A stretch of 64,000 nucleotides of DNA from Verrucomicrobiales bacterium (GCA_016795385.1 JAEUHI010000077.1:186001-250000); one strand, 5' to 3'. Numbered from the stretch's first letter, positions 26,435 to 37,824 are shown. Numbers and translations are program-made. Notes: generated from the sequence alone by a model not told the origin.

Positions 26435-27040
26435 ATGCGCCGCCTTTTGTTGTTCGCCGCCTGTTTCGTTTCCGTGTTGGGCAACACCCGTGCAGGGGAG
26501 ACGCTCGATCCCGAGCCCTGGAAGGATTACGTCGCCGCGCTGCGCGAATCGATGAAGGATGTCGATCGGCTCGGAGCCGTCCCCATGCCCTTGCTGCAGC
26601 CGGTCGCCTCCATCCGCAAATGGGGCAATCCCATGTTCCGGCGTGGTGAAGACGGCGGGTATTGGATGATGTATTCAAATCCGGATCCGAAGAAGCCCTT
26701 TGATCGTGTCATCATCCTCGCTTCGCCCAAACCGATCCCGACCCTCTCGGCCGTGCCTGACATGGAGGAACAGGCCGAAGTGAACGGGGAACTGGGGGTG
26801 ATCCGGAAACCGCAGACCGGCAAGAGTCTCGCGGTGAAGTGGAAGACACCCGAGGGCAAGGTGGAAAAGACGCTCCGCTATTTCCGTCACGATAACGGTG
26901 GCGGCGCCGATGGTGCCCTCGACATGACCGATGCTTTCTCCATCACCTCCGGTGGTAAGACGGGCTATTACGTGATCTCGATCGAGACCGTCGTCGAAGG
27001 AACGGAAAAGCGTCTGAAGATGCTCGAGGTCGCGCCCTAA
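26435..27040 (+). CDS. Secreted hypothetical protein
   Basis: A 201-residue protein with a signal peptide (LLLFAACFVSVLGNTRAG). The mature part has the segments KWGNPMFRRGEDGGYWMMY, DRVIILASPKPIPTL and LRYFRHDNGGG, suggesting a compact beta-rich fold. I recognise no family. It is divergent from the serine hydrolase gene, with an 83-base gap. Its stop overlaps the stop of the converging cytochrome fusion gene by three bases. Confidence 0.6.
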   Translation: MRRLLLFAACFVSVLGNTRAGETLDPEPWKDYVAALRESMKDVDRLGAVPMPLLQPVASIRKWGNPMFRRGEDGGYWMMYSNPDPKKPFDRVIILASPKPIPTLSAVPDMEEQAEVNGELGVIRKPQTGKSLAVKWKTPEGKVEKTLRYFRHDNGGGADGALDMTDAFSITSGGKTGYYVISIETVVEGTEKRLKMLEVAP

Positions 27041-29835
27041 CCTTTCCGCGAGGCGAGCCAGGCGACGAGGTCGGCGACTTCCTGCGCGGTGAGGCCATCG
27101 ACAAGTCCCTCGGGCATGGCGGAGGGGATCTGTGGTTTCAAATCCGCGACCTGATCCATCCCGATCGTTTCCTCCAGCCCCGGACCGGACCGGAGGACGA
27201 GACGCGTCGCATCACGCGAGACGATCATGCCGGTGCGGCTGCCGCCGGATTTCAGCGAGACCGACCACATCGCCGACTCCGGGGCCACCGTCTTCGACGG
27301 CATCAAGAAGCTCTCGAGGATCTGGCGGGGATCGAGACGCGCTCCGACGGAGTCGAGGGCGGGACCGAAAGCGAGCCCCTTTCCGCCGATCTGGTGACAG
27401 GCGAAACAGGCCGCGAGCTTGCCCGCGGGATCGAGGAGTGTTTTGCCTCTGTCACGATCGCCGGCGAGGCTCAGAATGGCGGACGCGTCGTGCCGGTGTC
27501 GCCGGGGGCGCTCCGAGTGAGGCCGGAAACGTTCGAAAAGGGCGCGAATCGCGGGATCGGGAGACGCCATCGCCGCGTCGATTGCGGCGGGGCGTCCGGC
27601 TTCGGCCAGCGTCCCGGTGGCGATGGCATGAGCGAGCCGCATCGCGGAAGATACATCGCCGAGCAGGGCCGGGTCCATCGCGGTGACCGGCTCTTGGCCC
27701 GCGGGTGTTTCACAAGGCATCGCTTTCACCCAATCCCAGAGGAGAGCAGCGGCGCGATCGTCGATCTCGCGGGCTCCGACCGGCGGCATGTGGCCGCTCC
27801 CGATCGAAGCGATGCGGTAATTCAACACCGATCGCGATGGATCGCCGGGGGTGATGAGATGGGCGTTTGTCAGGGTGAAATCGCCGCGCGTGGGTTTCTG
27901 CCAGAGCAGGGCGGACTCCGAGAGAGGGCGATCGAAATTCACCTCGAGCGGCGCGCTGCCTCCGCCATTGCGACGATGGCAGTGGGCGCAATTCGAATGG
28001 AGCCAGGAGCGTGCCCGTGTCTCGACCGGACCGGGACCCCGGCTCGCGAGCAGTTGTCCGCTCTTCTCCCGTTCGAACCAGGTCGCGTCGGTAAGCCCCA
28101 GAGCGAGGGCCGTTTCCCGCGCCGTGGCCGGGTCATGCGCGGGGAACCCCGTGAGCTGGATCGGCTGGAAACCGTTTGCAAACCCGCTCCACGGCGTGTG
28201 GCAACGAAGGCACTCCGCGCGGCTCGCGATGCGATAGCGCGTGCCGCCTTTCCATCCCGCCGCCGGCACCTCGATCTCGGCTCCGGAAGGACCCACAAGT
28301 TCCGCGTCGCTGCCACCGGCATTCCATTGGTAAGAGTAGCCGTTCCAGGTTTCGCCATCGAAATGAAGGAGCTGCGTCTCCACGGGTCGCGCACCGATCC
28401 TCACGGTGCGGGCGAGGACGGCATCGCGCGGCCAGATCACTCCCGCGGGATTCGTGCCCGGACTCGCGGTGATGGTGGTTTTGTCAGGCAAGGCGATCCA
28501 GCGGGTCGCGCTCGCGCCGTCTTCCCACATCGGTTCGGCGACGCGGTACTCGTAGACTCCGTCGGCGGGCGTGCCTTTCGCGGTGTCGGAGAAGAGCCCG
28601 GTCCCGCTCAGGAGCCGTGGAAAAGACGAGGCTTTACCCGCCTCGGGATGCGGGATGAGGCGATGCATCGATCCCGGATTGCCGTAGTGCAGGTAGTAGA
28701 GTTCGCCATCGTTGCCGCGGCCGAAGGTGACGATCTTGTGGGCGGTGTCGGCGATTTCCTCGTGGCGTGTCACGCGCTTCCCATCGTGCCAGATCGCCCA
28801 GATCTTGCCGGTTTCGTAGTCGGCGTAGACGTAGGCGCCCTTCAGGCCGGGGAGGCGCGAGCCTTCGTAGAGGTAACCGCCCGTGATCGAGGCGGCCTCG
28901 CTGTGTTCGTGCGCGGCGACAGGAGCGGTGATGGGCGCGAGCGGGCTCGCCACTTCGGGCAGGATGGGCTGCGAGGCCTCCATCGCGGCCCAGCCGTGAT
29001 TGCCGCCCTTGCCGACGAGGTGGATCATTTCCCAGAGTTCCCAGCCGACATCGCCGACCCAGAGACGACCGTCTCTGTGAAAGCTCATCTTCCACGGATT
29101 GCGGAATCCAAAGGCCCAGATCTCGGGCCGGACCTTCTCGACGCCTACCCAGGGATTGTCGGCGGGAATGCCATACTTCAATCCCGGATCGGCCGTGTCG
29201 ACATCGATCCGCAGGATCGAGGAAAGCAGATCGGAGTTGTCCTGCCCGGTCTTCAGTCCGTCCGGCGGCGAGGGCGCGGTGGCGTCGCCGGTGGAGACGT
29301 AGAGCTTTTTGTCAGGACCGAACTGGAGATGAGCGCCGTTGTGTCCTCCGCTGCGCCAGGTAAGGAGGATTTCCTCGGTCTCGGGAAGGAGCCGCGGAGG
29401 ATCGGTCTCGGAGAGGCGGAAGCGCGCGAGTTTCGTTCCGTCCTCGAGATCGTTCCCGATCGTGTAGGTGAGGAAGACGGTGCGGTTCTTCTCCGCATCG
29501 GGATGAAAGGCGAGGCCATAGGCATTCGTGAATCCCTCGCGGCCGGGCTTCAAATCCGCGAAAAGGTCCGCGTCGGATCCATCTCCCGTTTCCGCGAAGG
29601 ACCAGATCTTCCCGCCCCGTTCCACGAGGTGGAATCTCCCGGAGAACGCGACCAGCTCGAGCCCTTCCCGGACGGCGAGGCGGGGATAGACAGCCTCGGA
29701 CGTGTACGGTTTGGCCGGATCGGGCGAACCGTGGATCTTCGACGAAGTCCAAGGCACCCGGACGGGATCGGCGGCGAAAAGATCCGGGCCGGGGACGAAC
29801 AGGCAAAGGAGTAACAAACGGAATCGGCGAGCCAT
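27037..29835 (-). CDS. Secreted sorbosone-dehydrogenase-like/tri-heme cytochrome c fusion
   Basis: The ATG at 29835 gives a signal peptide (LLLLCLFVPGPDLFA) and a 932-residue protein. Residues about 50-400 form a GSDH-type six-blade propeller (NGAHLQFGPDKKLYVSTGD, EIWAFGFRNPWKMSF, GDVGWELWEMI) that may hold PQQ. Three c-type haem motifs follow: CLRCH near 542, CAHCH near 616 and CFACH near 810. The last lies in a C-terminal cytochrome module of the Planctomycete/Verrucomicrobium type (SFLMPSKTVAPESAMW, GLTAQEVADLVAWLAS). It is probably a periplasmic sugar or alcohol dehydrogenase passing electrons internally. The substrate is unknown. It carries three TTTGTCAGG words. Confidence 0.85.
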   Translation of the reverse strand: MARRFRLLLLCLFVPGPDLFAADPVRVPWTSSKIHGSPDPAKPYTSEAVYPRLAVREGLELVAFSGRFHLVERGGKIWSFAETGDGSDADLFADLKPGREGFTNAYGLAFHPDAEKNRTVFLTYTIGNDLEDGTKLARFRLSETDPPRLLPETEEILLTWRSGGHNGAHLQFGPDKKLYVSTGDATAPSPPDGLKTGQDNSDLLSSILRIDVDTADPGLKYGIPADNPWVGVEKVRPEIWAFGFRNPWKMSFHRDGRLWVGDVGWELWEMIHLVGKGGNHGWAAMEASQPILPEVASPLAPITAPVAAHEHSEAASITGGYLYEGSRLPGLKGAYVYADYETGKIWAIWHDGKRVTRHEEIADTAHKIVTFGRGNDGELYYLHYGNPGSMHRLIPHPEAGKASSFPRLLSGTGLFSDTAKGTPADGVYEYRVAEPMWEDGASATRWIALPDKTTITASPGTNPAGVIWPRDAVLARTVRIGARPVETQLLHFDGETWNGYSYQWNAGGSDAELVGPSGAEIEVPAAGWKGGTRYRIASRAECLRCHTPWSGFANGFQPIQLTGFPAHDPATARETALALGLTDATWFEREKSGQLLASRGPGPVETRARSWLHSNCAHCHRRNGGGSAPLEVNFDRPLSESALLWQKPTRGDFTLTNAHLITPGDPSRSVLNYRIASIGSGHMPPVGAREIDDRAAALLWDWVKAMPCETPAGQEPVTAMDPALLGDVSSAMRLAHAIATGTLAEAGRPAAIDAAMASPDPAIRALFERFRPHSERPRRHRHDASAILSLAGDRDRGKTLLDPAGKLAACFACHQIGGKGLAFGPALDSVGARLDPRQILESFLMPSKTVAPESAMWSVSLKSGGSRTGMIVSRDATRLVLRSGPGLEETIGMDQVADLKPQIPSAMPEGLVDGLTAQEVADLVAWLASRKG
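27866..27874 (+). repeat. TTTGTCAGG word, copy 6
   Basis: Inside the tri-heme fusion gene; the coding strand reads Leu-Thr-Asn. Followed by GT. Confidence 0.9.
28480..28488 (+). repeat. TTTGTCAGG word, copy 7
   Basis: Inside the tri-heme fusion gene; the coding strand reads Leu-Pro-Asp-Lys. Confidence 0.9.
29308..29316 (+). repeat. TTTGTCAGG word, copy 8
   Basis: Inside the tri-heme fusion gene; the coding strand reads Gly-Pro-Asp-Lys. Confidence 0.9.
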
Positions 29836-29912
29836 GGGCGGTAGTCGGCGATTAGAGCGGGCGAGCCTCATCCAGCGCAAGCCCAAACTAACCCCCCGAC
29901 CCCGTCGTGGGA

Positions 29913-30365
29913 TCATTCCTTCATCCGCGAGTCGAGCAGGATCGTCACAGGGCCGTCATTCACGAGGGCCACCTTCATCATTGCTCCGAATTCGCCCGTG
30001 GCGACGGGCTTGCCGAGTCCTTTCGAGAGTTCCGCCACGAACTGTTCGTAGAGCGGGATCGCCACCCCGGGGCGGGCGGCGCGGTCGAAGCTCGGACGCG
30101 TTCCCTTTTTCGTTCTGGCATGGAGAGTGAATTGGCTCACCACCAGGGCGCCCCCGCCGATATCGAGGATGGATCGGTTCATCTTGCCCTCTTCATCCTC
30201 GAAGACACGCATCGGCAAAATCTTTCCGACGAGCCACGAGACGTCCGCAGCTTCGTCCCCCTCTTCGACACCAAGCAAAATCAGGAAACCCGGACCCGTC
30301 TCCCCCGTGGTCCGGTCGCCGACCGTCACGGAAGCTTCACTGACGCGTTGGAGAACGGCTCGCAT
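29913..30365 (-). CDS. dtd: D-aminoacyl-tRNA deacylase
   Basis: A 150-residue enzyme that frees tRNA from wrongly attached D-amino acids and from glycine on tRNA-Ala. Hallmarks are [15 protein letters not shown] at the start, the SQFTLHA active-site motif, [10 protein letters not shown], and the cross-subunit Gly-cisPro motif in [12 protein letters not shown]. Length and motif order are standard. It is divergent from rseP, with a 144-base intergenic region. Confidence 0.95.
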   Translation of the reverse strand: MRAVLQRVSEASVTVGDRTTGETGPGFLILLGVEEGDEAADVSWLVGKILPMRVFEDEEGKMNRSILDIGGGALVVSQFTLHARTKKGTRPSFDRAARPGVAIPLYEQFVAELSKGLGKPVATGEFGAMMKVALVNDGPVTILLDSRMKE

Positions 30366-30435
30366 GATCGCTTTTTGCGTCGCGATTCATCCAAACGCAA
30401 GCAGGTTTCCGTATAAAGTTCGTATTTTCTAGACT

Positions 30436-30464
30436 TTGCCCTCGCTCCATCGCGGTGATATATT
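30436..30464 (+). promoter_or_regulatory. Candidate sigma-70 promoter for rseP-ispG
   Basis: TTGCCC (30436-30441) and TATATT (30459-30464) are separated by exactly 17 bases, in an AT-richer part of the dtd-rseP gap. Transcription would begin near 30472, leaving a leader of about 38 bases before the rseP ATG. Matches to consensus are 4/6 and 5/6. Confidence 0.4.
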
Positions 30465-30509
30465 CGCCCGCTCCTTCTCGGGGCCTTTTCGATCTCATTC
30501 TGCCCCCTC

Positions 30510-31978
30510 ATGGAAGTCCTCCTCTCGATCCTCCGTTTCATCGGCGTCTTGTTTCTCGTCGTGATGATGTTCAACCTCATGATCATCGTCCATGAATGGG
30601 GCCACTTCCTCGCCGGGCGTTGGCGCGGGCTCTACATCGACCGCTTCCAGATCTGGTTCGGGAAACCGATCTGGAAGAAGACCTACAACGGCGTGCAGTA
30701 CGGGCTCGGCTCGATCCCGGCAGGTGGCTTCGTCTCCCTGCCCCAGATGGCGCCGATGGAGAGCATCGAGGGCAAGGTCGAGGGCGACGCCCCCACCAAA
30801 CAGCTCCCACCCATCACCCCGCTCGACAAGATCATCGTCGCTTTCGCGGGGCCGCTCTTCAGTTTCCTCCTCGCCGTCGTCTTTGCAGTGATCGTGTGGG
30901 CGGTGAAAAAGCCCGTCACCGAGGCCGTCGGCACGACCACGATCGGCTCCGTGCTTGAGGATTCGCCCGCCGCGAAGGCCGGTCTCCAGTCCGGTGACCA
31001 GATCACCTACGTGGATGGACAGAAAGTCGTGCGTTTCCAAGGGATGGATCGTTCCATCATGTGGACCATCATCTCCAGCCCGAACCAGAACATCGAGGTC
31101 GACTTCATCCGTCCCGGAGCCGGGGAAATGTCCGTCGTCGTCGAGCGTCCCGCCGAAGCCGAAGAGGCGAAGGTCGAAGGTGGCTGGCTGAAGCAGACCT
31201 GGGCCTACCTGACACGCCGTCCCGCGCTGCGCACCATCGGGATCACCCCTCACGTCTCTCCTGTTGTCGGCAAACTCCTGGCCAACGGCCCCGCGGAGGT
31301 GGCCGGGCTGCATTCGGGAGACATCATCCGCAAGATCAACGATCAGGAAGTTTCTTCCCCCGAACAAGTCGGCAACTTCGCCTGGGAAGCGGGCAAAGAG
31401 GTCACGCTGACCTACGAACGGAAGGGCCAGATCCTCGAAGCCAAGGTGACGCCGCGCGTCCCGGAAGTGGAGGGCACCAAGCCGCGCATCGGTGTGATCT
31501 GGGATCAGGATGGAGTCCGCACCTTGGTGCGGGAGAATCCGGTCACCCAGGTCGTGAACAGCTTCACCTCGATCGTGAAAACGCTTCAGGCGGTCTTCAC
31601 TCCGAAGTCCGATGTGAAAGCTGGTCACCTCAGCGGTCCCGTTGGCATCATGGGTCTTTACTACGATCTTTTCCAGCATCCGGAAGGCTGGCGTCTCGCC
31701 CTCTGGTTCAGCGTGCTGTTGAACGTGAACCTCGCCATCCTCAATCTGCTCCCCTTCCCGGTGCTCGACGGGGGGCATATCGTGATGGCCACGTATGAAT
31801 GGATCAGCCGCCGTCCCATTCCCTTCAAGTTTCTCGAGATTGTGCAGACGGCCTTCGTGCTCCTGCTGCTCGGTTTCATGGCCTTTGTCACGCTGAAGGA
31901 TGTGGGCGACCGCGTCCCGAACGGTGAGGTGGACAAGACACCCTCCGAACAATTCCTGCCCCTCGAGAAATCGCCCTC

Positions 31979-31982
<4 letters not shown>
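30510..31982 (+). CDS. rseP: RIP metalloprotease RseP, site-2 protease
   Basis: A 490-residue inner-membrane protease. The zinc motif HEWGH (His28, Glu29, His32) lies in the first membrane helix, and the third ligand is in NLLPFPVLDGGHI near residue 411. Two PDZ domains sit between (SPAAKAGLQSGDQITYVDG and NGPAEVAGLHSGDIIRKIND), as in E. coli RseP. The protein cleaves membrane-bound anti-sigma factors and leftover signal peptides. Its stop overlaps the ispG start (ATGA). An rseP-ispG pairing is common, but the usual dxr partner is not adjacent. Confidence 0.95.
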
Positions 31983-33769
<1,787 letters not shown>

Positions 33770-33836
33770 GGCACCGGAGTGGGAACTGCTTTCACGAGAT
33801 TTTTCTTGTCAACTTGCTTAGAAAACGACAATGTAT

Positions 33837-33858
33837 TTACATGGAGGGGGCCATGTAA
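33837..33858 (+). promoter_or_regulatory. Perfect hairpin around the Shine-Dalgarno of the next gene
   Basis: TTACATGG (33837-33844) pairs with CCATGTAA (33851-33858), with AGGGGG in the loop. The purine-rich block GGAGGGGG, the only ribosome-binding candidate, starts in the stem and fills the loop; the ATG is at 33863. The hairpin could modulate translation, or the DNA palindrome could be a regulator site. Confidence 0.5.
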
Positions 33859-33862
33859 TGCA

Positions 33863-34597
33863 ATGAAAGCGAAGTTTATTTGGTTTTGGCTGGCTCTGGC
33901 GGTGTTCGCGAGTTTCAGCGGTGCAGACGAGCTACCCACCGAATTGGACGTGGCGACGGCGGTAGGGCCAAAATTCTCTGCGGTGGTGACGCTTTCGGAA
34001 GACCTCCCGCTCTATTCCTCGAATCGTGCGGACCGGGTTTTAGACCTCCTGACGGCGGGGCAACGGGTCGTGGTGCTCGCCATGGATCTCCATGGTTTGA
34101 AGGTCGAAACACGAACGGCCCGCGGCGTGCTTCGAGGCTGGATCAGCCGGAAACGGCTTACCAAAAACGATCCCGGAAAGGAAGCCACTGTGGCCGCCTG
34201 GTATCAAAGGGAAATGACGGTGGCGGCGCTCGTCGCTTCCAAGACGGCCGCGCTCAATCTCACGGTGGACGAAATGGAGCGAATTTTCGGACCACCCACC
34301 CGGCGAAGTCTTGCTGTCGAAGATCAAAACGGAGGGACCAAAGAACGTCTCGAGTGGATCACGACGGAGGAACTGAAGCTCGACAAAACCGTCAAGGGAG
34401 CACTCATCGTTCTAAGCGGAGATACCTCCTTCACGCAGGTGGAGACCGCTCGATTGACGGTGGAAACGCTCAATGGCATGGTGCGGTCGATCGATGGATC
34501 CATCGGTGAAGGCGCCGTTGCCTCGCCTCAGCCGGTCTTGCCGCCCGTGCCATGCCCTTTCGAACTCGTCCCTTTCTCGACCACCGACCGGGGATAG
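33863..34597 (+). CDS. Secreted protein, possibly SH3-like, unknown function
   Basis: ATG 33863 gives a signal peptide (FIWFWLALAVFASFSGADE) in a 244-residue protein. Residues 50-105 (LYSSNRADRVLDLLTAGQ, VVVLAMDLHGLKVETRT, GVLRGWISRKRLTK) look like a bacterial SH3 domain that could bind cell-wall peptides. The rest (LNLTVDEMERIFGPPTRRS) is not recognised. Codon use is more AT-rich than neighbours at the start. The frame upstream to 33779 includes the hairpin and is rejected as coding. Confidence 0.55.
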   Translation: MKAKFIWFWLALAVFASFSGADELPTELDVATAVGPKFSAVVTLSEDLPLYSSNRADRVLDLLTAGQRVVVLAMDLHGLKVETRTARGVLRGWISRKRLTKNDPGKEATVAAWYQREMTVAALVASKTAALNLTVDEMERIFGPPTRRSLAVEDQNGGTKERLEWITTEELKLDKTVKGALIVLSGDTSFTQVETARLTVETLNGMVRSIDGSIGEGAVASPQPVLPPVPCPFELVPFSTTDRG

Positions 34598-34640
34598 CTT
34601 TGAGATTGCCTTTCGCCTTGCTCTCGGCTTCCCTCGTGGC

Positions 34641-35372
34641 ATGAACTTTACACGTCTCACCACTGTCCTGCTCCTGGGCTTTGCCGGAACGCTCCTCGCC
34701 GAGCCCCCCGACCAGCCCGCACCGCGCACGAAGGTCTATCCCTGGATGACGCTGGAGAAGTGGCGCGATTTTCACGATGGCGACCTCGCCCGGGCCAAGG
34801 AAGGTCGCATCGATGTGCTCTTTCTCGGCGACTCCATCACCGAGGCTTGGGAGAAGAACGGTGCGAAGGTGTGGGAGGAACACTTCGCTCCACTGCATGC
34901 CGCCAATTTCGGCATCGGCGGTGACACGACGCAGAACGTGCTTTGGCGCATCACGAAAGGCGGGGCCCTCGAGGGCGTGCATCCGCGTGTCGTCGTCCTG
35001 ATGATCGGGACGAACAACTTCGGTCTTCACGGCGACGAGCCGGAGGCCGTGATCGGGGGGATCAAGGCCATCGTGAAGGCCCTGCATCAGAAAATCCCGG
35101 GCGCGAAGGTGCTGTTGCTCGACATCTTTCCCCGAGGCAATCCGGGCGATCCGCTGCGCACGAAAGTCACGGAGGCGAACCGGCTCCTCGAAGCATACGC
35201 AAAGGAAGATGCGGAAGTGACAAGGCTGCGGATCTGGGAGGAGTTCATGAACGAAGACGGCTCCCTCCCTGCCGGGATCATGCCCGACAAGCTCCATCTC
35301 TCGGAGAAAGGTTACGCGATCTGGGCCGAGGCCATGGTGCCGACCTTGCAGCGCCTCCTCGCGGCACCTTGA
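34641..35372 (+). CDS. Secreted SGNH/GDSL-family hydrolase
   Basis: ATG 34641 is preferred to an upstream start at 34473 because it yields a signal peptide (TTVLLLGFAGTLLA). The 243-residue protein has the four SGNH blocks: I (VLFLGDSITEAW, nucleophile Ser), II (IGGDTTQNVLW), III (MIGTNNFG) and V (MPDKLHLSEKGYAIW with Asp and His). It resembles platelet-activating-factor acetylhydrolase-like esterases often encoded near carbohydrate-active enzymes. Likely substrates are acetylated sugars; this is inference. Confidence 0.88.
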   Translation: MNFTRLTTVLLLGFAGTLLAEPPDQPAPRTKVYPWMTLEKWRDFHDGDLARAKEGRIDVLFLGDSITEAWEKNGAKVWEEHFAPLHAANFGIGGDTTQNVLWRITKGGALEGVHPRVVVLMIGTNNFGLHGDEPEAVIGGIKAIVKALHQKIPGAKVLLLDIFPRGNPGDPLRTKVTEANRLLEAYAKEDAEVTRLRIWEEFMNEDGSLPAGIMPDKLHLSEKGYAIWAEAMVPTLQRLLAAP

Positions 35373-35447
35373 GCCATGATTCGGAGAAGTTTGCCCGGAG
35401 AAGGACGGCAGTCTTTACACGGGGGACGATCTCTCTAAGGTGCCCCG

Positions 35448-37142
35448 ATGCCATCGAAACCCAGATGGGTGGTCTCCCCGCCTCCCGATCCCGCCCTCGT
35501 CCGTGAATATGCGGGCGAGTTCGGGCTCGCCCCTGTCGTGGTCTCGCTGGCGCTGCAACGCGGTTACACCGAGCGTGAACAGATCGAACAATTCCTCTAC
35601 CCGCGCCTCAAGGACCTCAGCGATCCCTTTCTGCTGCCGGGGGTCGATGCGGCGGTGAAACGCATCCTCCGCGCCATCGACGACGGGGAATCGGTGGTGC
35701 TCTACGGTGATTACGATGTCGATGGTGTCAGTTCGCTGACCCTGCTCTGCACCGTCCTGCGTGCCTACGGGCTCGATCCTCATCCTTTCCTCCCGACCCG
35801 GCTCGAGGAGGGCTACGGACTCAGCGTGAAGGGCATCGAGAATTGTCTCGGGGGCCACCTGCCCGATCTGCTCATCGCCGCGGACTGCGGCACGAATTCG
35901 TGTGCCGAGGCGAAGCTGCTTTGCGAAAAGGGGATCGACCTCATCATCCTCGACCACCACGAACCTTCTCCGGAAGGGGTCGCCGAATGCGTCGCCCTGG
36001 TGAATCCGAAACTGGGCGACGATTTCCACTACCTCTGCACGGCGGGGGTCGTCTTCAAGATCGCCCACGCCCTCCTGAGGGCACGGCCGGTGGCGGGCTT
36101 CGATCTCAAAGACCACCTCGACATCGTCGCCCTCGGCACCATCGCCGACATCGTGCCACTGGAGGCGGAGAACCGGCTCTTCGCCCGCCGCGGCCTCGCC
36201 CAGCTCGAGCGCACGATCCATCCCGGTCTCGTCGCCCTGAAAAGCGTCGCGGGCGTGACCAGTCCGATCCGCACGCATGATGTCGGCTTCAAGCTCGGCC
36301 CCCGGCTCAATGCCTCGGGCCGGCTCGACACGGCGGTGGCCTCGTTGAATTTGTTGCTTTGTCAGGATCACGGCGAGGCCCGGCTCCTTGCCGAGTCGCT
36401 CGACCGCCAGAACCGCGAGCGGCAGGAGCTCGAACTCGCCACGCGCGAGGACGCCGAGCGCATGATCCACGATCTCCCCGCCTCGCTGCGCAGCCACGCC
36501 ATCGTCGTCGGTTCGCGAGGTTGGCATCCCGGAGTGGTCGGCATCGTCGCTTCGCGCATTTCCAAACAGTATCACCGGCCCACCTTCGTGATCGGCATCG
36601 ACGAGAACGGGCTCGGCAAGGGTAGTGGCCGCAGCATCCCGGGCATCTCCCTGGTCGCCGCGCTCGATTCCTGCCGCGAGCTGATCGCCGCGGGTGGAGG
36701 CCACGAAATGGCGGCCGGCGTGAGTGTCCGCGAGGAGAATCTCGACGCCTTCCGCGAGGCGCTCATCCGCAGCGTCATGGCCCAGGCCGACACCGACACG
36801 CTGGTGCCGAAGCTGCATATCGATACCGAGATCCGCTTCCCCGAGCTGACGCTCGATCTCCTCGACAGCTACGAATTGCTTCGTCCCTTCGGCACCAACA
36901 ATCCGCAGCCGCTCTTCATCTCCACCGGCGTTCGCCTCGCCGCGGAACCGCGTGTGATCAAGGACAAGCACCTCAAGTTCCGCTTCGAGCAGGACGGTGT
37001 GATCCACGAGGCGATCTATTTCAACGGTGCCGAGCTCGACCTGCCCAAACCACCCTGGGACATCGCTTTCCAGATCGATCGCAACGAATACCGCGGCCGC
37101 GCCCAGGTCAACATCGTGCTGCAGGCGGTGCGGAAGGCGTGA
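35448..37142 (+). CDS. recJ: Single-stranded-DNA-specific exonuclease RecJ
   Basis: A 564-residue 5'-to-3' exonuclease for recombination and mismatch repair. DHH-family metal motifs are all present: YGDYDVDGVSS, ADCGTNS, LDHHEPSPEG and the catalytic Asp in HLDIVALGTIADIVPL. The DHHA1 domain has GSRGWHPGVVGIVASR and GGGHEMAAGVSV. The C-terminal OB-fold (LRPFGTNNPQPLF, KHLKFRFEQDG) is complete. A TTTGTCAGG word is read as LLCQDH. Length is typical. Confidence 0.95.
   Translation: MPSKPRWVVSPPPDPALVREYAGEFGLAPVVVSLALQRGYTEREQIEQFLYPRLKDLSDPFLLPGVDAAVKRILRAIDDGESVVLYGDYDVDGVSSLTLLCTVLRAYGLDPHPFLPTRLEEGYGLSVKGIENCLGGHLPDLLIAADCGTNSCAEAKLLCEKGIDLIILDHHEPSPEGVAECVALVNPKLGDDFHYLCTAGVVFKIAHALLRARPVAGFDLKDHLDIVALGTIADIVPLEAENRLFARRGLAQLERTIHPGLVALKSVAGVTSPIRTHDVGFKLGPRLNASGRLDTAVASLNLLLCQDHGEARLLAESLDRQNRERQELELATREDAERMIHDLPASLRSHAIVVGSRGWHPGVVGIVASRISKQYHRPTFVIGIDENGLGKGSGRSIPGISLVAALDSCRELIAAGGGHEMAAGVSVREENLDAFREALIRSVMAQADTDTLVPKLHIDTEIRFPELTLDLLDSYELLRPFGTNNPQPLFISTGVRLAAEPRVIKDKHLKFRFEQDGVIHEAIYFNGAELDLPKPPWDIAFQIDRNEYRGRAQVNIVLQAVRKA
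36358..36366 (+). repeat. TTTGTCAGG word, copy 9
   Basis: Inside recJ; read as Leu-Cys-Gln-Asp. Followed by AT. Confidence 0.9.
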
Positions 37143-37163
37143 AGGGAGCCCGCCGAAGGGCGA

Positions 37164-37781
37164 TCAACCGTGCGGGTCGTCGAGCAGCGCCTGCAAGCGG
37201 GAGCGCAGGGTAGGCGGCACCCGGTCGAGCCAGGTCTCGTCGATCTGGCCGATTTCGAGCATGTCGCGCAGATGAACTCGATCCTTGTCACGATAAGAGG
37301 TCAGTTTCATCGTCACCAACGCCTCCAGATCGATGAGGCGGAAGTCGCCCGGCGTCGGGTCGATGTCCTCCACGCCGGGGGAGGGCTCGGGCGACTCCGG
37401 ATCAACACGTTCGTCGGCAAAGATGAGATGGACGGCGTCGCGGGCCTTGGCGCCGGGACCGTCGAGAAACATTTCGATACGGCCCCTGCCGCCGAGTATC
37501 GAGGCGGATCGGTGAATGAAACCGACGCCCTCCAGCGCAACGGTCAATCGCGGGAGATCCTCGCGTCTCACGAGCAGATCGACATCGCGGGTGTTCCGGA
37601 CGACGGAATCGTCGACCTTTGAAACCCACGCGGCGACCGCATTTCCTCCGATCACCGCGTACGGGATCTGCGCGGATTCAAGCGCTGCGGTGGCGCGTCT
37701 GAGCCGGTCTTTGACTTTTTCGATGCCCTCGCTCATTCGCTCCCAGGAAACGGGGCCTGAAACCGTCCCAAGTGGATTCAT
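37164..37781 (-). CDS. Nucleotidyltransferase-fold protein
   Basis: A 205-residue protein with a polymerase-beta-like nucleotidyltransferase core: AVIGGNAVAAWVSKV and RNTRDVDLLVRREDL, which supply the GG and paired Asp of the fold. A short helical tail follows (LVTMKLTSYRDKDRVHLRDML). Solitary members are common in Verrucomicrobia and Planctomycetes; some relatives are AbiEii-type toxins, others are uncharacterised. No antitoxin-like partner is adjacent, so a toxin role is unsupported. The in-frame ATG at 37736 (MSEGIEKV) is an alternative start. Confidence 0.7.
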   Translation of the reverse strand: MNPLGTVSGPVSWERMSEGIEKVKDRLRRATAALESAQIPYAVIGGNAVAAWVSKVDDSVVRNTRDVDLLVRREDLPRLTVALEGVGFIHRSASILGGRGRIEMFLDGPGAKARDAVHLIFADERVDPESPEPSPGVEDIDPTPGDFRLIDLEALVTMKLTSYRDKDRVHLRDMLEIGQIDETWLDRVPPTLRSRLQALLDDPHG

Positions 37782-37824
37782 GTCGAGAGGTTACCTTGAT
37801 TCCCTCACCTTCGCCAATCCCTTT

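Noticed and set aside
37164-37781. AbiEii-like abortive-infection toxin
   Set aside because: The nucleotidyltransferase fold fits, but no antitoxin gene is adjacent and solitary members are common in this phylum.
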